Source: CAYVHB01 sp964450865
GTDB taxonomy: Bacteria > Bacillota > Clostridia > Saccharofermentanales > UBA5734
Assembly: GCA_964450865.1 (NCBI GenBank)
Contig: CAYVHB010000003.1
Span: 62,001-126,000 of the forward strand
Length of the DNA: 64,000 nucleotides
Direction of reading: 5' to 3'
Part shown: in pieces, positions 43,991 through 53,256 of the stretch
Layout: the number at the start of each line of letters is the position of its first letter
How positions within the stretch are numbered: position 1 is the first letter of the stretch
Position numbers and translations under genes: made by a program
The notes under the pieces: generated by a model
The model's database searches: none
What the model saw: the letters and a program-made list of their open reading frames with translations, nothing else
What the model was told of the DNA's origin: nothing

Positions 43991-44908
43991 TCAGTCTGTG
44001 CCGTTGGCGGTTTTGTGATGCAGCGCAGCCAGCGGAGCCGGATGGTCGCGGAACCAGCGGATCAGGCGGCCGGCAATGCTGATGGTATCCGGGATCTCGG
44101 GCAGTTCATCACGGGCAAACCACCGGGCGGACTCGATCTCCAGCCCGTCAACCTGGATCTCGCCGCTTTCGTACTCCCCGAGAAATCCAACCATCAGCGA
44201 ATCCGGAAACGGCCAGGACTGGCTGGCAAAATACTGGATATTCCTGATTTTGATCCCGACTTCTTCAAAGACTTCGCGCCGGGCAGTGTCTTCAAACTCT
44301 TCACCCGGCTCCATGAAACCGGCTACCACGCTGTATAGACCGGCACGGAAGTGCTTGTTGTGTGCCAAAAGGATCTGGTCGTCCTTGATAATGGCAATGA
44401 TGATAGCCGGCGAGATGCGCGGATAGGTGACATTACCACAGAAATCACATTGTTTGGCCCGCTCATCAGCCTTCAGGTGCGTAGGCGCACCACATCGGCC
44501 GCAGAAGCGGCTCTGTTTGTCCCAATGCAGGATATGGGCGGCGCGGCCGGCCAGCATAAACAGATCTTCCGGCCATTCCTTGCCCAGCGCGCGCAGGCTG
44601 CTGAATATATAGCCCACCGGGGCCTGGGCAGGTTCTGCAAGCATGACGCAGTGGTAATCCTCCTCTTCCAGCCGGCCCAGATAGTGGCGTTCTTCCGGCA
44701 GGTCCGGAAAATGAGCCAGGACAGACTGGTCCGGAACCACCGGCCCGCTATCGGTATCCAGGATCAGCAGAAGGCTGTCCGGGCCAAAAACAAACCAGCG
44801 CCCCGGTGTCTGAATCGGCGACACCGGCCGATACTCTGGTATATAACGATGATAGATGCTTGTACCGTGCATGATTTCCGTCATTCCCTTCTGAGTTGGT
44901 ATGGACAT
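43991..44908 (-). CDS. nudC: NAD+ diphosphatase (NADH pyrophosphatase)
   Basis: A Nudix hydrolase of 305 residues that cleaves NAD(H), or decaps NAD-RNA, to NMN and AMP-linked products. The zinc ribbon CGRCG...CDFCG (about 142-165), the Nudix box GFMEPGEEFEDTARREVFEEVG (G-x5-E-x7-REVxEEVG) and the downstream SQSWPFPDSLM, the NudC signature (SQPWPFPxS) with one change, are all present. The N-terminal domain (1-135) fits NudC. Start 44908 has GGAAAGGG upstream; in-frame ATG at 44920 and 44884 are alternatives. Confidence 0.92.
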   Translation of the reverse strand: MSIPTQKGMTEIMHGTSIYHRYIPEYRPVSPIQTPGRWFVFGPDSLLLILDTDSGPVVPDQSVLAHFPDLPEERHYLGRLEEEDYHCVMLAEPAQAPVGYIFSSLRALGKEWPEDLFMLAGRAAHILHWDKQSRFCGRCGAPTHLKADERAKQCDFCGNVTYPRISPAIIIAIIKDDQILLAHNKHFRAGLYSVVAGFMEPGEEFEDTARREVFEEVGIKIRNIQYFASQSWPFPDSLMVGFLGEYESGEIQVDGLEIESARWFARDELPEIPDTISIAGRLIRWFRDHPAPLAALHHKTANGTD

Positions 44909-45076
44909 GACCCTTTCCATCGAGGCTGAACGGCAGCGTGTCCGGCTAGAAATCCTGGCTGGCGGTCAGTTACGGCGATTGGCTTGCAACCGGGCCTGAC
45001 AGCAGCATGTCAGGGGGCCCATTCCTATTTTAACGCCGGCGCGACAGATTGCAAACAGGCTGAGACCAGCTGCTGA

Positions 45077-45136
45077 CAAGCGCAGCCGGCCAGATTGCCG
45101 GCACCCCATTCAAGCGCGGCCGGCCAGATTGCCGGC
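45077..45136. repeat. Two 26-bp direct repeats upstream of nagA
   Basis: CAAGCGC.GCCGGCCAGATTGCCGGC occurs at 45077-45102 and 45111-45136 with one difference and a 34-base period. Each copy contains an inverted repeat (GCCGGC-cagatt-GCCGGC). They lie in the 381-base divergent gap between nudC and nagA, 150-210 bases before nagA. A hairpin-forming segment (GGGCCTGACA...TGTCAGG) is at about 44992-45020. Confidence 0.7.
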
Positions 45137-45289
45137 GATAAGTGCCGCGGGGGCTTTTGCACAAAAACGAGTTATCTGGCCATACTGCGCACAATTCGCT
45201 ACAATGATGAGGCAAGCATAAGATAAACATCATATGCTATTTGCTGATGTATTTACCATCCGGGTCCAGCTACTCGTGGAGGATAGGCA

Positions 45290-46429
45290 ATGCTGATTAA
45301 AGGCGCACAAGTTTTAGATGATCAATGGCAATTCAGCCAGCTGGATATCCGGATAGCCGGCGACCGGATTGCGGAAATCTATCCATCAGCGGCAGGCCAG
45401 ATGACGTCCCATTCGCCGGATCCGGAAACAATAGACGCCGGCGGCCTGCTGCTCATCCCCGGACTGGTGGATATCCATATTCATGGCTGCAATGGGTATG
45501 ACTTCTGCGATGACGATCCCCGGGCCATCCGCGAAATGGCCCGATATTTGCTCACGCGGGGTGTGACGTCATTCGTCGGCACCACCATGTCTTTAGCGGA
45601 GGCGCAATTGCAGCGCATCGTCCATCGCGCTGCCGGACTTTGCCGGGAACGCTTGCCGGATGGAGCCCAGTTGCGCGGTATTCACCTCGAGGGACCGTTT
45701 CTGGCCCAGCAGAAAAAAGGCGCCCAGGCCGCTGCATCCATCATCGATCCTGATCTGGCCATGCTTGCGCGACTCCAGTCCTTGGCTGACGGGCAGGTGC
45801 GAATACTCGCCATTGCTCCGGAACGGCCTGGCGCCATGGCCATGATCGGCGAGGCTGCCCGGACGATGACGGTCGCCCTGGCCCACACAATCAGCGACTA
45901 TGAAACTGCCCGCCAGGCCTTTGCCGCCGGGGCTTCACATGTGACGCACCTGTTCAATGCCATGCCGCCTTTCACACATCGGGAGCCGGGGGTTATCGGC
46001 GCCGCCAGTGATGCCGGTGCAACGGTCGAGCTGATCTGTGATGGCATCCATCTGCATCCGTCCGTGATCCGGGCTGTTTTCCAGTGGTTTGGCCCGGACC
46101 GGGTTGTCCTGATCAGTGATGCCATGCGGGCCTGCGGGCTGGCAGATGGTCAGTATGAGCTGGGTGGCCAGGCCGTCTCAGTCAGACAGGGCAAGGCGAC
46201 CCTGGCCGACGGGACCATTGCCGGTTCGGTCACCGACCTGATGGCTGGCCTGGTCAACGCGGTGCAGTTTGGCATCCCGCTGCCCGGCGCGATCAAGGCC
46301 GCGACCTTTAATCCGGCCAGGGTAGCCGGCATCGCAAGCCAGGTCGGCAGCATCACGGTCGGCAAACAAGCCGACCTGCTGCTGCTCAGCCCCCGGCTGG
46401 AAATTGTCAGAGTCATCCACGGCAGCTGA
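45290..46429 (+). CDS. nagA: N-acetylglucosamine-6-phosphate deacetylase
   Basis: A 379-residue amidohydrolase that removes acetate from GlcNAc-6-P in amino-sugar and peptidoglycan recycling; cytoplasmic. Motifs: VDIHIHGCNGYDF (about 63-75), GIHLEGPFL with the metal-binding Glu (about 128-136), THLFNAMPPFTHREPG (about 218-233), ELICDGIHLHP (about 246-256) and the catalytic Asp in LISDAM (about 273). GGAGGATAGGCA precedes ATG 45290. No nagB or PTS gene is adjacent. Confidence 0.93.
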   Translation: MLIKGAQVLDDQWQFSQLDIRIAGDRIAEIYPSAAGQMTSHSPDPETIDAGGLLLIPGLVDIHIHGCNGYDFCDDDPRAIREMARYLLTRGVTSFVGTTMSLAEAQLQRIVHRAAGLCRERLPDGAQLRGIHLEGPFLAQQKKGAQAAASIIDPDLAMLARLQSLADGQVRILAIAPERPGAMAMIGEAARTMTVALAHTISDYETARQAFAAGASHVTHLFNAMPPFTHREPGVIGAASDAGATVELICDGIHLHPSVIRAVFQWFGPDRVVLISDAMRACGLADGQYELGGQAVSVRQGKATLADGTIAGSVTDLMAGLVNAVQFGIPLPGAIKAATFNPARVAGIASQVGSITVGKQADLLLLSPRLEIVRVIHGS

Positions 46430-46546
46430 AAATATCTGTTTCAGGCGCGAGTCACGCGTTATCCGGAATATAAAGGGACCCGGCATGACCAGGAAATTGA
46501 CCTGGTTCATCGGCCAGCCCCGGCATCACGCCCCTGGAGGTCGCTC

Positions 46547-48286
46547 ATGATCAGGAAATTCGCCGGCTATGTCGGCCAGTATTGGCGGGATACGATCCTG
46601 AGTCCCGTCTTTGTCATCCTCGAAGTTATCCTCGAAGTCTCTATTCCCCTGCTGATGGCCCGCCTGATTGACCGGGGCATCACACCGGGCAACATGTCTG
46701 TCATCGTCTGGACCGGAATCAGCCTGGTTGTCCTGACCCTGCTGTCCCTGACCTTTGGTCTGCTGGCCGGTTTCTTTGCGGCCAGCGCATCGGCCGGATT
46801 TGCCCAAAATTTGCGAAGCCGGATGTTTGACGCGGTGCAGGATTTTTCCTTCTACAATATTGACAAATTCTCGACGGCCAGCCTGGTAACCCGCCTGACC
46901 ACCGATGTCAGCAACGTGCAGATGGCCTTCCAGATGATTATCCGCATCGCCGTGCGGGCCCCGGTCATGATGGCCTTTGCCCTGATCATGTCAATCAGTG
47001 TCAGCGCCCGCCTGGCCATGGTGCTCCTGGCGGTCGTGCCGATCCTGGCCCTGGGCCTCTATCTGATTATCAAATATGCTCACCCGGTCTTTGTGCGTGT
47101 TTTCAAGACCTATGACAAGCTGAACACCGTCGTACAGGAAAACGTGCGCGGCATCCGCGTCGTCAAGTCGTTCGTACGTGAAGACCACGAGATCGGGAAA
47201 TTCACCACGGTTTCAGCCAGCATTTTCCGTGATTTCAGCCTGGCCGAAAAGATCCTGGCTTTCAACAGCCCGCTGATGCAGTTCTCGATGTACCTGAGCC
47301 TGCTGGGTATCTCCTGGTTTGGCGCGCGGATGATTGTAGCCTCGACCTTGACGACTGGCCAGCTGATCAGCTTCATCTCCTATGCCTCGCAAATCCTGAT
47401 GAGCCTGATGATGCTGTCCTTCGTTTTTGTCATCATGATAATTTCCCGCGCCTCGGCTGAACGGGCGATCGCGGTACTGGACGAAGAAGTCGACCTGACG
47501 GAGCCGGCCAATCCGGTCCGGACGATCGCCAATGGTGATATCGAATTCGATGCGGTCCGCTTCAGCTATGCCAGGGATCCGGACAAACTCTGCCTCGATG
47601 CCGTCAACCTGACCATCCGCAGTGGCCAGACCATCGGCATCATCGGCGGCACCGGCAGTGCCAAGAGCAGCCTGGTCCAGCTAATCCCGCGCTTGTATGA
47701 CGTGACGGGCGGAGCCGTCCGGGTCGGTGGTATTAATGTCCGGGATTATTGTCTCCAGACATTGCGGGACGGGGTAGCCATGGTCCTGCAGAAGAATGTT
47801 CTGTTCTCGGGCACGATAAGGGAGAACTTGCGCTGGGGTAATCCGGAGGCAACGGATGAGGAACTGGTCCAGGCCTGCCGCCTGGCCCAGGCCGATGAAT
47901 TTATCCGCGCTTTCCCCGACGGTTATGATACCAGAATCGAGCAGGGCGGCAGCAATGTCTCGGGCGGCCAGCGCCAGCGCCTGTGCATCGCCCGCGCCCT
48001 GCTGAAGCGGCCGAAGATCCTGATCCTCGATGACTCGACGAGTGCCGTTGATACGCGCACCGATGCCCTGATCCGCCAGGCGTTCCTGACCGAAATCCCG
48101 GAGACGACCAAACTGATCATTGCCCAGCGGGTCGCTTCAGTCATGACCGCCGACCAGATCATCGTCCTCGATAACGGCCGGGTCGCCGATGTCGGTACCC
48201 ATGATGAATTGCTGGCCCGTAACAATATCTACCAGGAAGTCTACTATTCACAGCGCAAGGGAGGTGACGGCAACCATGTCGCCTAA
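46547..48286 (+). CDS. ABC exporter half-transporter with degenerate ATP site
   Basis: A 579-residue type-IV ABC exporter: six membrane helices (about 15-310) and a nucleotide-binding domain with Walker A GGTGSAKSS, signature NVSGGQRQR and Walker B ILILDDSTSAVD. The usual catalytic Glu after Walker B is Asp (LDD), as in the non-catalytic half of heterodimeric exporters such as BmrC/D or TM287/288. GGAGGTCGCTC precedes ATG 46547. The partner gene starts 11 bases before its stop. Cargo is unknown, possibly drugs, lipids or peptides. Confidence 0.92.
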   Translation: MIRKFAGYVGQYWRDTILSPVFVILEVILEVSIPLLMARLIDRGITPGNMSVIVWTGISLVVLTLLSLTFGLLAGFFAASASAGFAQNLRSRMFDAVQDFSFYNIDKFSTASLVTRLTTDVSNVQMAFQMIIRIAVRAPVMMAFALIMSISVSARLAMVLLAVVPILALGLYLIIKYAHPVFVRVFKTYDKLNTVVQENVRGIRVVKSFVREDHEIGKFTTVSASIFRDFSLAEKILAFNSPLMQFSMYLSLLGISWFGARMIVASTLTTGQLISFISYASQILMSLMMLSFVFVIMIISRASAERAIAVLDEEVDLTEPANPVRTIANGDIEFDAVRFSYARDPDKLCLDAVNLTIRSGQTIGIIGGTGSAKSSLVQLIPRLYDVTGGAVRVGGINVRDYCLQTLRDGVAMVLQKNVLFSGTIRENLRWGNPEATDEELVQACRLAQADEFIRAFPDGYDTRIEQGGSNVSGGQRQRLCIARALLKRPKILILDDSTSAVDTRTDALIRQAFLTEIPETTKLIIAQRVASVMTADQIIVLDNGRVADVGTHDELLARNNIYQEVYYSQRKGGDGNHVA

Positions 48287-50216
48287 GAACCATGGCCTGA
48301 CCAACGAAGCGCCGCCCGCCAATAATCCGGCCCGCAAGGCTGTACCGCAAAAGGCCCGGCCCGGGGTAGAAAAAGGAACCATCCTGCGCCTGCTGACCTA
48401 CATCCGCCAGGATTACTTCGGACGCTTCATCCTGGTGCTCATCTGCATCCTGGCCAGCACGGCAGCCAGTGTCGCCGGCTCGCTCTTCCTGCAGATCCTC
48501 TTCGATAAATACATTACGCCCCTGACCGGCCAGCAGCATCCTGTCTTTACCGGGCTGCTCCAGGCAATCATGATGATGGCCCTGATCTACCTGGCCGGTA
48601 TTGTCGCGACTTACCTTTACAACCGGCTGATGGTCGTCATCGCCCAGGGGGTCATGAAAAAGATCCGGGATGAGCTGTTCAGCCATATGCAGACCCTGCC
48701 GATCCGCTATTTTGACACGCATCCTTTTGGCGAAATCATGAGCTGCTACACCAATGACATTGACACGCTGCGCCAGATGCTGACGCAGAGCCTGCCCCAG
48801 ATGTTTGCCTCGCTGATCACAATTGTCGCTGTCCTGGTCGCCATGCTGGCTACCAGCATCCCGCTGACGGCGGTGGTGCTCCTGGTCCTGGTGATCATGC
48901 TGCTGGTCACGAAAAGCATTGGCGGCAACAGCATGAAATATTTTATCCAGCAACAGCAAGACCTCGGCCGGATCAACGGCTACATCGAAGAAATGATCAA
49001 CGGCCAGAAGGTGATCAAGGTTTTTTGCCATGAGCCGCAGACAATTGCGCAGTTTGCCAGCCTCAACGAGTCTTTGTATAAAAGTGCGACCAGCGCCAAT
49101 CGCTTCGCCAATATCCTGATGCCAGTGCTGGCCAACCTGGGCACGGTCCAGTATGTGCTGATCGCGATTGCCGGCGGGGCCCTGGCGGTCAGCGGCCTGG
49201 CGGCAATCAGCCTCGGTACGATTGCCAGCTTCCTGCAGCTGAGCCGGACCTTCAGCATGCCAATCGGCCAGATCTCGCAGCAAATCAATGCCGTGGTCAT
49301 GGCCCTGGCCGGGGCAGGCCGGATCTTCGCCCTGATGGACGAAATTCCGGAAACCGACGAGGGCTATGTCACGCTGGTCAATACGTGCCAGGACGGCAGC
49401 GATTTGTGCGAGGTCAGCGAACGGACAGGCCGCTGGGCCTGGAAGCATCCGCACGGAGACGGTACAGTTACCTATACCGAGCTGAAGGGTGATGTCCGGC
49501 TTTTTAATGTTGATTTCAGCTATGACGGCCAGAAAATGGTCCTCAATGATGTCTCTCTCTATGCCGAACCCGGTCACAAGATCGCTTTTGTCGGCGCAAC
49601 CGGCGCCGGCAAGACCACGATTACCAACCTGATCAACCGTTTCTATGATATTGCCGACGGCAAGATCCGCTATGACGGCATCAATATCAACAAGATCTGC
49701 AAGCGTGACCTGCGCCGGTCACTGGGCATGGTTCTGCAGGACACCGCGCTGTTTACCGGCACAGTGAAGGAAAACATCCGCTATGGCAAGCTCAATGCGA
49801 CCGACGAGGAGGTCTGCGCCGCCGCACGGCGGGCCAATGCCGACGGCTTCATCCGCATGCTGCCCCAGGGCTATAACACGCTCCTGACCGGCGACGGTTC
49901 CGGACTATCCCAGGGCCAGCGCCAGCTGCTGTCGATTGCCCGGGCGGAAGTGGCCGATACACCGGTCATGATCCTCGACGAAGCGACGTCCAGCATCGAC
50001 ACGCGAACCGAAGCGATTGTCCAGCGTGGCATGGACGCCCTGATGCAGGGCCGGACTGTCTTCGTCATCGCCCATCGCCTGTCGACAGTCCAGAATGCCG
50101 ACGCCATCCTGGTCATCAACCAGGGTCGTATCGTCGAGCGCGGCAGCCATGAGGACCTGATCGCCCAGCACGGGGAATATTACCAGCTATATACCGGAAC
50201 GCTCGAGCTCGAATAG
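48276..50216 (+). CDS. ABC exporter half-transporter with consensus ATP site
   Basis: A 646-residue partner of the preceding protein: six membrane helices (about 45-340), then an inserted segment of about 45 residues (near 385-430, with a CQDGSDLCEV stretch) before the ATPase domain. That domain has Walker A GATGAGKTT, signature LSQGQRQ and Walker B MILDEATSSID with the catalytic Glu. Start 48276 (MSPKNHG) has GGAGGTGACGGC upstream and overlaps the previous gene by 11 bases, so the two subunits are made together. Confidence 0.92.
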   Translation: MSPKNHGLTNEAPPANNPARKAVPQKARPGVEKGTILRLLTYIRQDYFGRFILVLICILASTAASVAGSLFLQILFDKYITPLTGQQHPVFTGLLQAIMMMALIYLAGIVATYLYNRLMVVIAQGVMKKIRDELFSHMQTLPIRYFDTHPFGEIMSCYTNDIDTLRQMLTQSLPQMFASLITIVAVLVAMLATSIPLTAVVLLVLVIMLLVTKSIGGNSMKYFIQQQQDLGRINGYIEEMINGQKVIKVFCHEPQTIAQFASLNESLYKSATSANRFANILMPVLANLGTVQYVLIAIAGGALAVSGLAAISLGTIASFLQLSRTFSMPIGQISQQINAVVMALAGAGRIFALMDEIPETDEGYVTLVNTCQDGSDLCEVSERTGRWAWKHPHGDGTVTYTELKGDVRLFNVDFSYDGQKMVLNDVSLYAEPGHKIAFVGATGAGKTTITNLINRFYDIADGKIRYDGININKICKRDLRRSLGMVLQDTALFTGTVKENIRYGKLNATDEEVCAAARRANADGFIRMLPQGYNTLLTGDGSGLSQGQRQLLSIARAEVADTPVMILDEATSSIDTRTEAIVQRGMDALMQGRTVFVIAHRLSTVQNADAILVINQGRIVERGSHEDLIAQHGEYYQLYTGTLELE

Positions 50217-50428
50217 CAATTGATCCGCAAAAACAAGTCTTCCGGAAGATGTGGCTCTCCGCCAGCCGCGCGATTTCCAAAACCCGAAATCAAGACAAGT
50301 CTTTTGTTTTATGCAGAGTTAATTTATTTATCTTGTGTATTTTGCAGGTAATAAGGCTTTATTTGCGCTATTAATTCATATATTTGCATGAATCATCTTT
50401 TTAACTTGCAAAACAAGAGCAAAACCCA

Positions 50429-50457
50429 TTGACCCAGCACATGATAGCCTCTATAAT
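50429..50457 (+). promoter_or_regulatory. Predicted promoter of the amt operon leader
   Basis: TTGACC, 17 bases, TATAAT: a near-consensus promoter. The expected transcript starts at about 50463, exactly where the first hairpin begins. The upstream 50280-50420 is AT-rich with inverted TTTGCA/TGCAAA elements. Confidence 0.7.
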
Positions 50458-50462
50458 GAAGT

Positions 50463-50513
50463 AAAACAGCAAGGGCGCTGCGGCTACACAACCGACAGGG
50501 CCCTTGCTGTTTT
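50463..50513 (+). terminator. Promoter-proximal terminator-like hairpin (possible attenuator)
   Basis: Perfect 14-base stem AAAACAGCAAGGGC / GCCCTTGCTGTTTT with a 23-base loop, followed by GATTTTATC. It starts at the predicted first base of the transcript, so it could end transcription early or make a very short RNA. It might also serve as the distant terminator of the ABC exporter genes. Confidence 0.7.
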
Positions 50514-50550
50514 GATTTTATCTCGATCAATCCTCTTATCCCGGCTTACA

Positions 50551-50597
50551 AGCGAAGGTGCTTGATCTGGTATTTCCAGGCGATGCCTTCGCTTTTT
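50551..50597 (+). terminator. Second terminator-like hairpin in the amt leader
   Basis: Outer stem AGCGAAGG / CCTTCGCT with an inner CTGG-tattt-CCAG hairpin, followed by TTTT. It lies 47 bases before the first gene of the amt operon. Confidence 0.7.
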
Positions 50598-50643
50598 ATA
50601 TAGAGTAACCAGCTTCGATCAACCCAAGAAGGAGGTTCGCGTT

Positions 50644-50958
50644 ATGAAGCGTCAGATCCTGTCCACGACCGACCGGTCGAAAACCGTGCCTGTCACCACC
50701 CTGTTTGTCACGGCCGTACTGATTTTTATCCTGGGAGCGGCATTCAGTGTCTATAGTATCATCAGTCAAGTCAGCTTGAAGGTCCTGGATTATCAGGTTC
50801 CCGGTGCAGTCTGGGGCATGGTCATGATGTTTCTGGGCATTCGGTATTATGTCGCTGTCCGGAGATTGAAGGCCGAGGTCTACAAGAGCACCACCCAGTT
50901 TTCCTGGGACCATTTCAAATCAGAAAAATCCAGGCAGCAACCATCGGATCGCCGGTAG
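50644..50958 (+). CDS. Small two-helix membrane protein preceding the ammonium transporter gene
   Basis: A 104-residue protein with two hydrophobic segments (about 19-41 and 55-69) and a basic, polar C-terminal tail. No named family is recognised. It has GAAGGAGG upstream of ATG 50644 and ends 40 bases before the Amt-PII gene, so it is probably co-transcribed with it and may be a partner or assembly factor for Amt. That is inference from position. Confidence 0.65.
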   Translation: MKRQILSTTDRSKTVPVTTLFVTAVLIFILGAAFSVYSIISQVSLKVLDYQVPGAVWGMVMMFLGIRYYVAVRRLKAEVYKSTTQFSWDHFKSEKSRQQPSDRR

Positions 50959-50997
50959 TCGAAGTTGATCATAAAAGAAGAATGAGAGGTTGATAGT

Positions 50998-53037
50998 ATG
51001 AAACTGCCGAAAAAGTTTACGTTCCTGCTAGTCGCCGGCCTGGTGATGGTGATTGCCATCCTGCTGCTGGCCAGTGCATTCCGCGGTGAATCAACCGCTG
51101 CGGATCCGACCGGCGCCTCCTATGTCGCCACGACCGGATCCGAAACGATTGATGTCGTAGCGACCACCGCCAACAAGGCGCTCTTTGGGGCGAACTATGT
51201 CTGGATCATGATCTGTGCCTTTATGGTGTTTTTCTTCCAGTGCGGCTTTGCCATGGTGGAAACCGGCTTTTGCCGCTCCAAGAACGCCGCCCACACGATC
51301 ACGATGAACTTCATGGTCTTCCTGGTCGGAGCAATCGGCTATTACCTGATCGGTTTCGCCTTGCAGATGGGCGGATCCGGCGGCGCGGCCGGACTCGGCA
51401 CTGGCGGATCAATCCTGAATGCCCTGCTTTCAATCCCCGGCCTGGGTGGCATCATGGGCTACAAGGGTTTCGCCCTGATCGGCACCTATGATGCCGGCAT
51501 CTACGCTTTGTTCTTCTTCCAGATGGTTTTTATGGATACCACCTGCACCATCCCGACCGGATCGATGGCAGAGCGGGTCAAATACTCGGCTGTCGTGATC
51601 ACATCCTTCTTTATCTCCATCGTCCTATATCCGCTGTTTGCCAACTGGGTCTGGGGCGGTGGCTGGCTGGCCACTCTTGGCAAGAACTTCGGTTTGGGTC
51701 ATGGTGTCGTGGACTTCGCCGGCTCGGCTGTCGTTCACTCCATGGGCGGCATGATCGCCCTGTCTGGAGCGATTGTCATCGGGCCCCGGATCGGCAAATT
51801 CAAAAAAGACGGTACGGCCCGGGCCTTTCCGGGCCATGATATCCCGATGGCGATCATTGGTACAATTATCCTGTTCTTCTGCTGGTTCGCCTTCAATGCC
51901 GGCTCAACGCTCAGTGCGTCAGACTTCCGGCTCTCGATTGTCGCAACCAATACCATGATTGCCGGCGCGGTCGCCGGCCTGGTGGCCATGTTCTATATGT
52001 GGATGAAGTTTGGCAAGCCCGACCCGTCGATGACGGCTAACGGTGCCCTGGCTGGTCTTGTGGCCATCACAGCTCCCTGTGCCTTCGTCAACGGTGTATC
52101 GGCATTGATAATCGGCGCGGTAGCCGGTATCCTGGTTTGCCTGGCCGTACCCATTGTTGAAAACAAATTCAAGCTCGATGATCCGGTAGGCGCGATTTCA
52201 GTTCACGGTGTCAACGGTTTCTGGGGCGTCCTCTCCGTCGGCCTATTCGCGGACGGCTCCTATGGTGATGGCCTGAATGGCGTAGCAGGTGGCGTGCGCG
52301 GCCTGTTCTTCGGTGATGCCTCGCAGCTGGTTGCCCAGCTCGCAGCGCTCGGGGTACTGGTCATCTGGGGTTTTGGCCTATCTTTCATTTTCTTCAAAGT
52401 GCTCGACCGGGTCTGGGGTCTGCGGACTGCGCCGGAAGACGAACTGGAAGGGCTCGACCTGCCGGAAATGGGCATCCTGGCCTATCCGGACAATGTTCGG
52501 GCAACATCCGAGCTCGACTACGACTCCTCGGACAACGCACCGATCCCGCAGCTGGCCCGCTTCAACCATCGCCTGGCCACTGGCGAACCGCTAGTCGGTG
52601 TAACGGCGAAAATCCCGGTTTCGATCGACCGGGCGGTCCCCGTCGAACTGGTCACCGCCCCGGTGACGGCCCTGGCTTCGGACGTCAAGATTACCAAGAT
52701 CGATATCATTACCAAGCAGAGCAAGTTTGAAATTCTCAAGGAGGCCATGAATGAAATCGGCATCACTGGCATGACCGTCACCCAGGTTCTGGGCTGCGGC
52801 ATCCAGAAGGGCAAGACCGAGTATTATCGTGGTGTAGAGAAAGAAATCAACCTGCTGCCCAAGGTCCAGGTGGCGATCGTCGTCTCCAAGGTCCCGGTCC
52901 GCAAAGTCATTGAGCTGGCCAAAAAGGTCCTCTATACCGGTCATATCGGCGACGGCAAGATCTTTGTGTACGACGTGGAAAATGTCGTCCGGGTCCGGAC
53001 CGGCGAGGAAGGTTATGATGCCCTGCAGGATGATTGA
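50998..53037 (+). CDS. amt: Ammonium transporter fused to a PII (GlnK-like) domain
   Basis: A 679-residue fusion. A signal-like first helix and eleven Amt helices occupy about 1-485, with DFAGSAVVHSMGG and SVHGVNGFWG containing the pore histidines and AFMVFFFQCGFAMVE with the Phe gate. A linker (about 485-560) leads to a complete PII domain (about 565-675): KITKIDIITKQSKFEILKEAM, T-loop KGKTEYYRGVE with the conserved Tyr, and GDGKIFVYDVENVVRVRTGE. PII proteins plug Amt channels according to 2-oxoglutarate and ADP/ATP; here the plug is tethered. The start ATG at 50998 is preceded by AATGAGAGG. It lies 40 bases after the small membrane-protein gene. Confidence 0.92.
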   Translation: MKLPKKFTFLLVAGLVMVIAILLLASAFRGESTAADPTGASYVATTGSETIDVVATTANKALFGANYVWIMICAFMVFFFQCGFAMVETGFCRSKNAAHTITMNFMVFLVGAIGYYLIGFALQMGGSGGAAGLGTGGSILNALLSIPGLGGIMGYKGFALIGTYDAGIYALFFFQMVFMDTTCTIPTGSMAERVKYSAVVITSFFISIVLYPLFANWVWGGGWLATLGKNFGLGHGVVDFAGSAVVHSMGGMIALSGAIVIGPRIGKFKKDGTARAFPGHDIPMAIIGTIILFFCWFAFNAGSTLSASDFRLSIVATNTMIAGAVAGLVAMFYMWMKFGKPDPSMTANGALAGLVAITAPCAFVNGVSALIIGAVAGILVCLAVPIVENKFKLDDPVGAISVHGVNGFWGVLSVGLFADGSYGDGLNGVAGGVRGLFFGDASQLVAQLAALGVLVIWGFGLSFIFFKVLDRVWGLRTAPEDELEGLDLPEMGILAYPDNVRATSELDYDSSDNAPIPQLARFNHRLATGEPLVGVTAKIPVSIDRAVPVELVTAPVTALASDVKITKIDIITKQSKFEILKEAMNEIGITGMTVTQVLGCGIQKGKTEYYRGVEKEINLLPKVQVAIVVSKVPVRKVIELAKKVLYTGHIGDGKIFVYDVENVVRVRTGEEGYDALQDD

Positions 53038-53160
53038 ACGGCGAGACCGGTGAAGATGAAGCTTCCGGTTATCAGGAATGGTCGTTCCGTTCCGGGCAAT
53101 CCATGTCAGATTGCAGGGCCATGGACCAGTCTCCCGGTTACCGGAACGGTTAATCGGAAA

Positions 53161-53194
53161 GAAGGTTGCGTACTTTTGCGAGTACGCAACCTTC
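53161..53194. terminator. Terminator between amt and adhE (convergent)
   Basis: Perfect 14-base stem GAAGGTTGCGTACT / AGTACGCAACCTTC with loop TTTGCG and ATTTTC after it. It can serve both convergent genes. Confidence 0.85.
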
Positions 53195-53256
53195 ATTTTC
53201 ATGTCTGAACAGGGGCTATCATCAGGGGCTTGAAAAGTCTACGAAGATTGACCCGG

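Noticed and set aside
48159..49577. 472-codon minus-strand open frame opposite the ABC exporter gene
   Set aside because: Asp/His/Gln-rich shadow; the plus strand has membrane helices and ATPase motifs in the right order.
50463..50597. ANTAR antiterminator pair or glutamine riboswitch
   Set aside because: The loops do not show the conserved A1/G4 hexaloop, and the glnA-type core sequence is missing.
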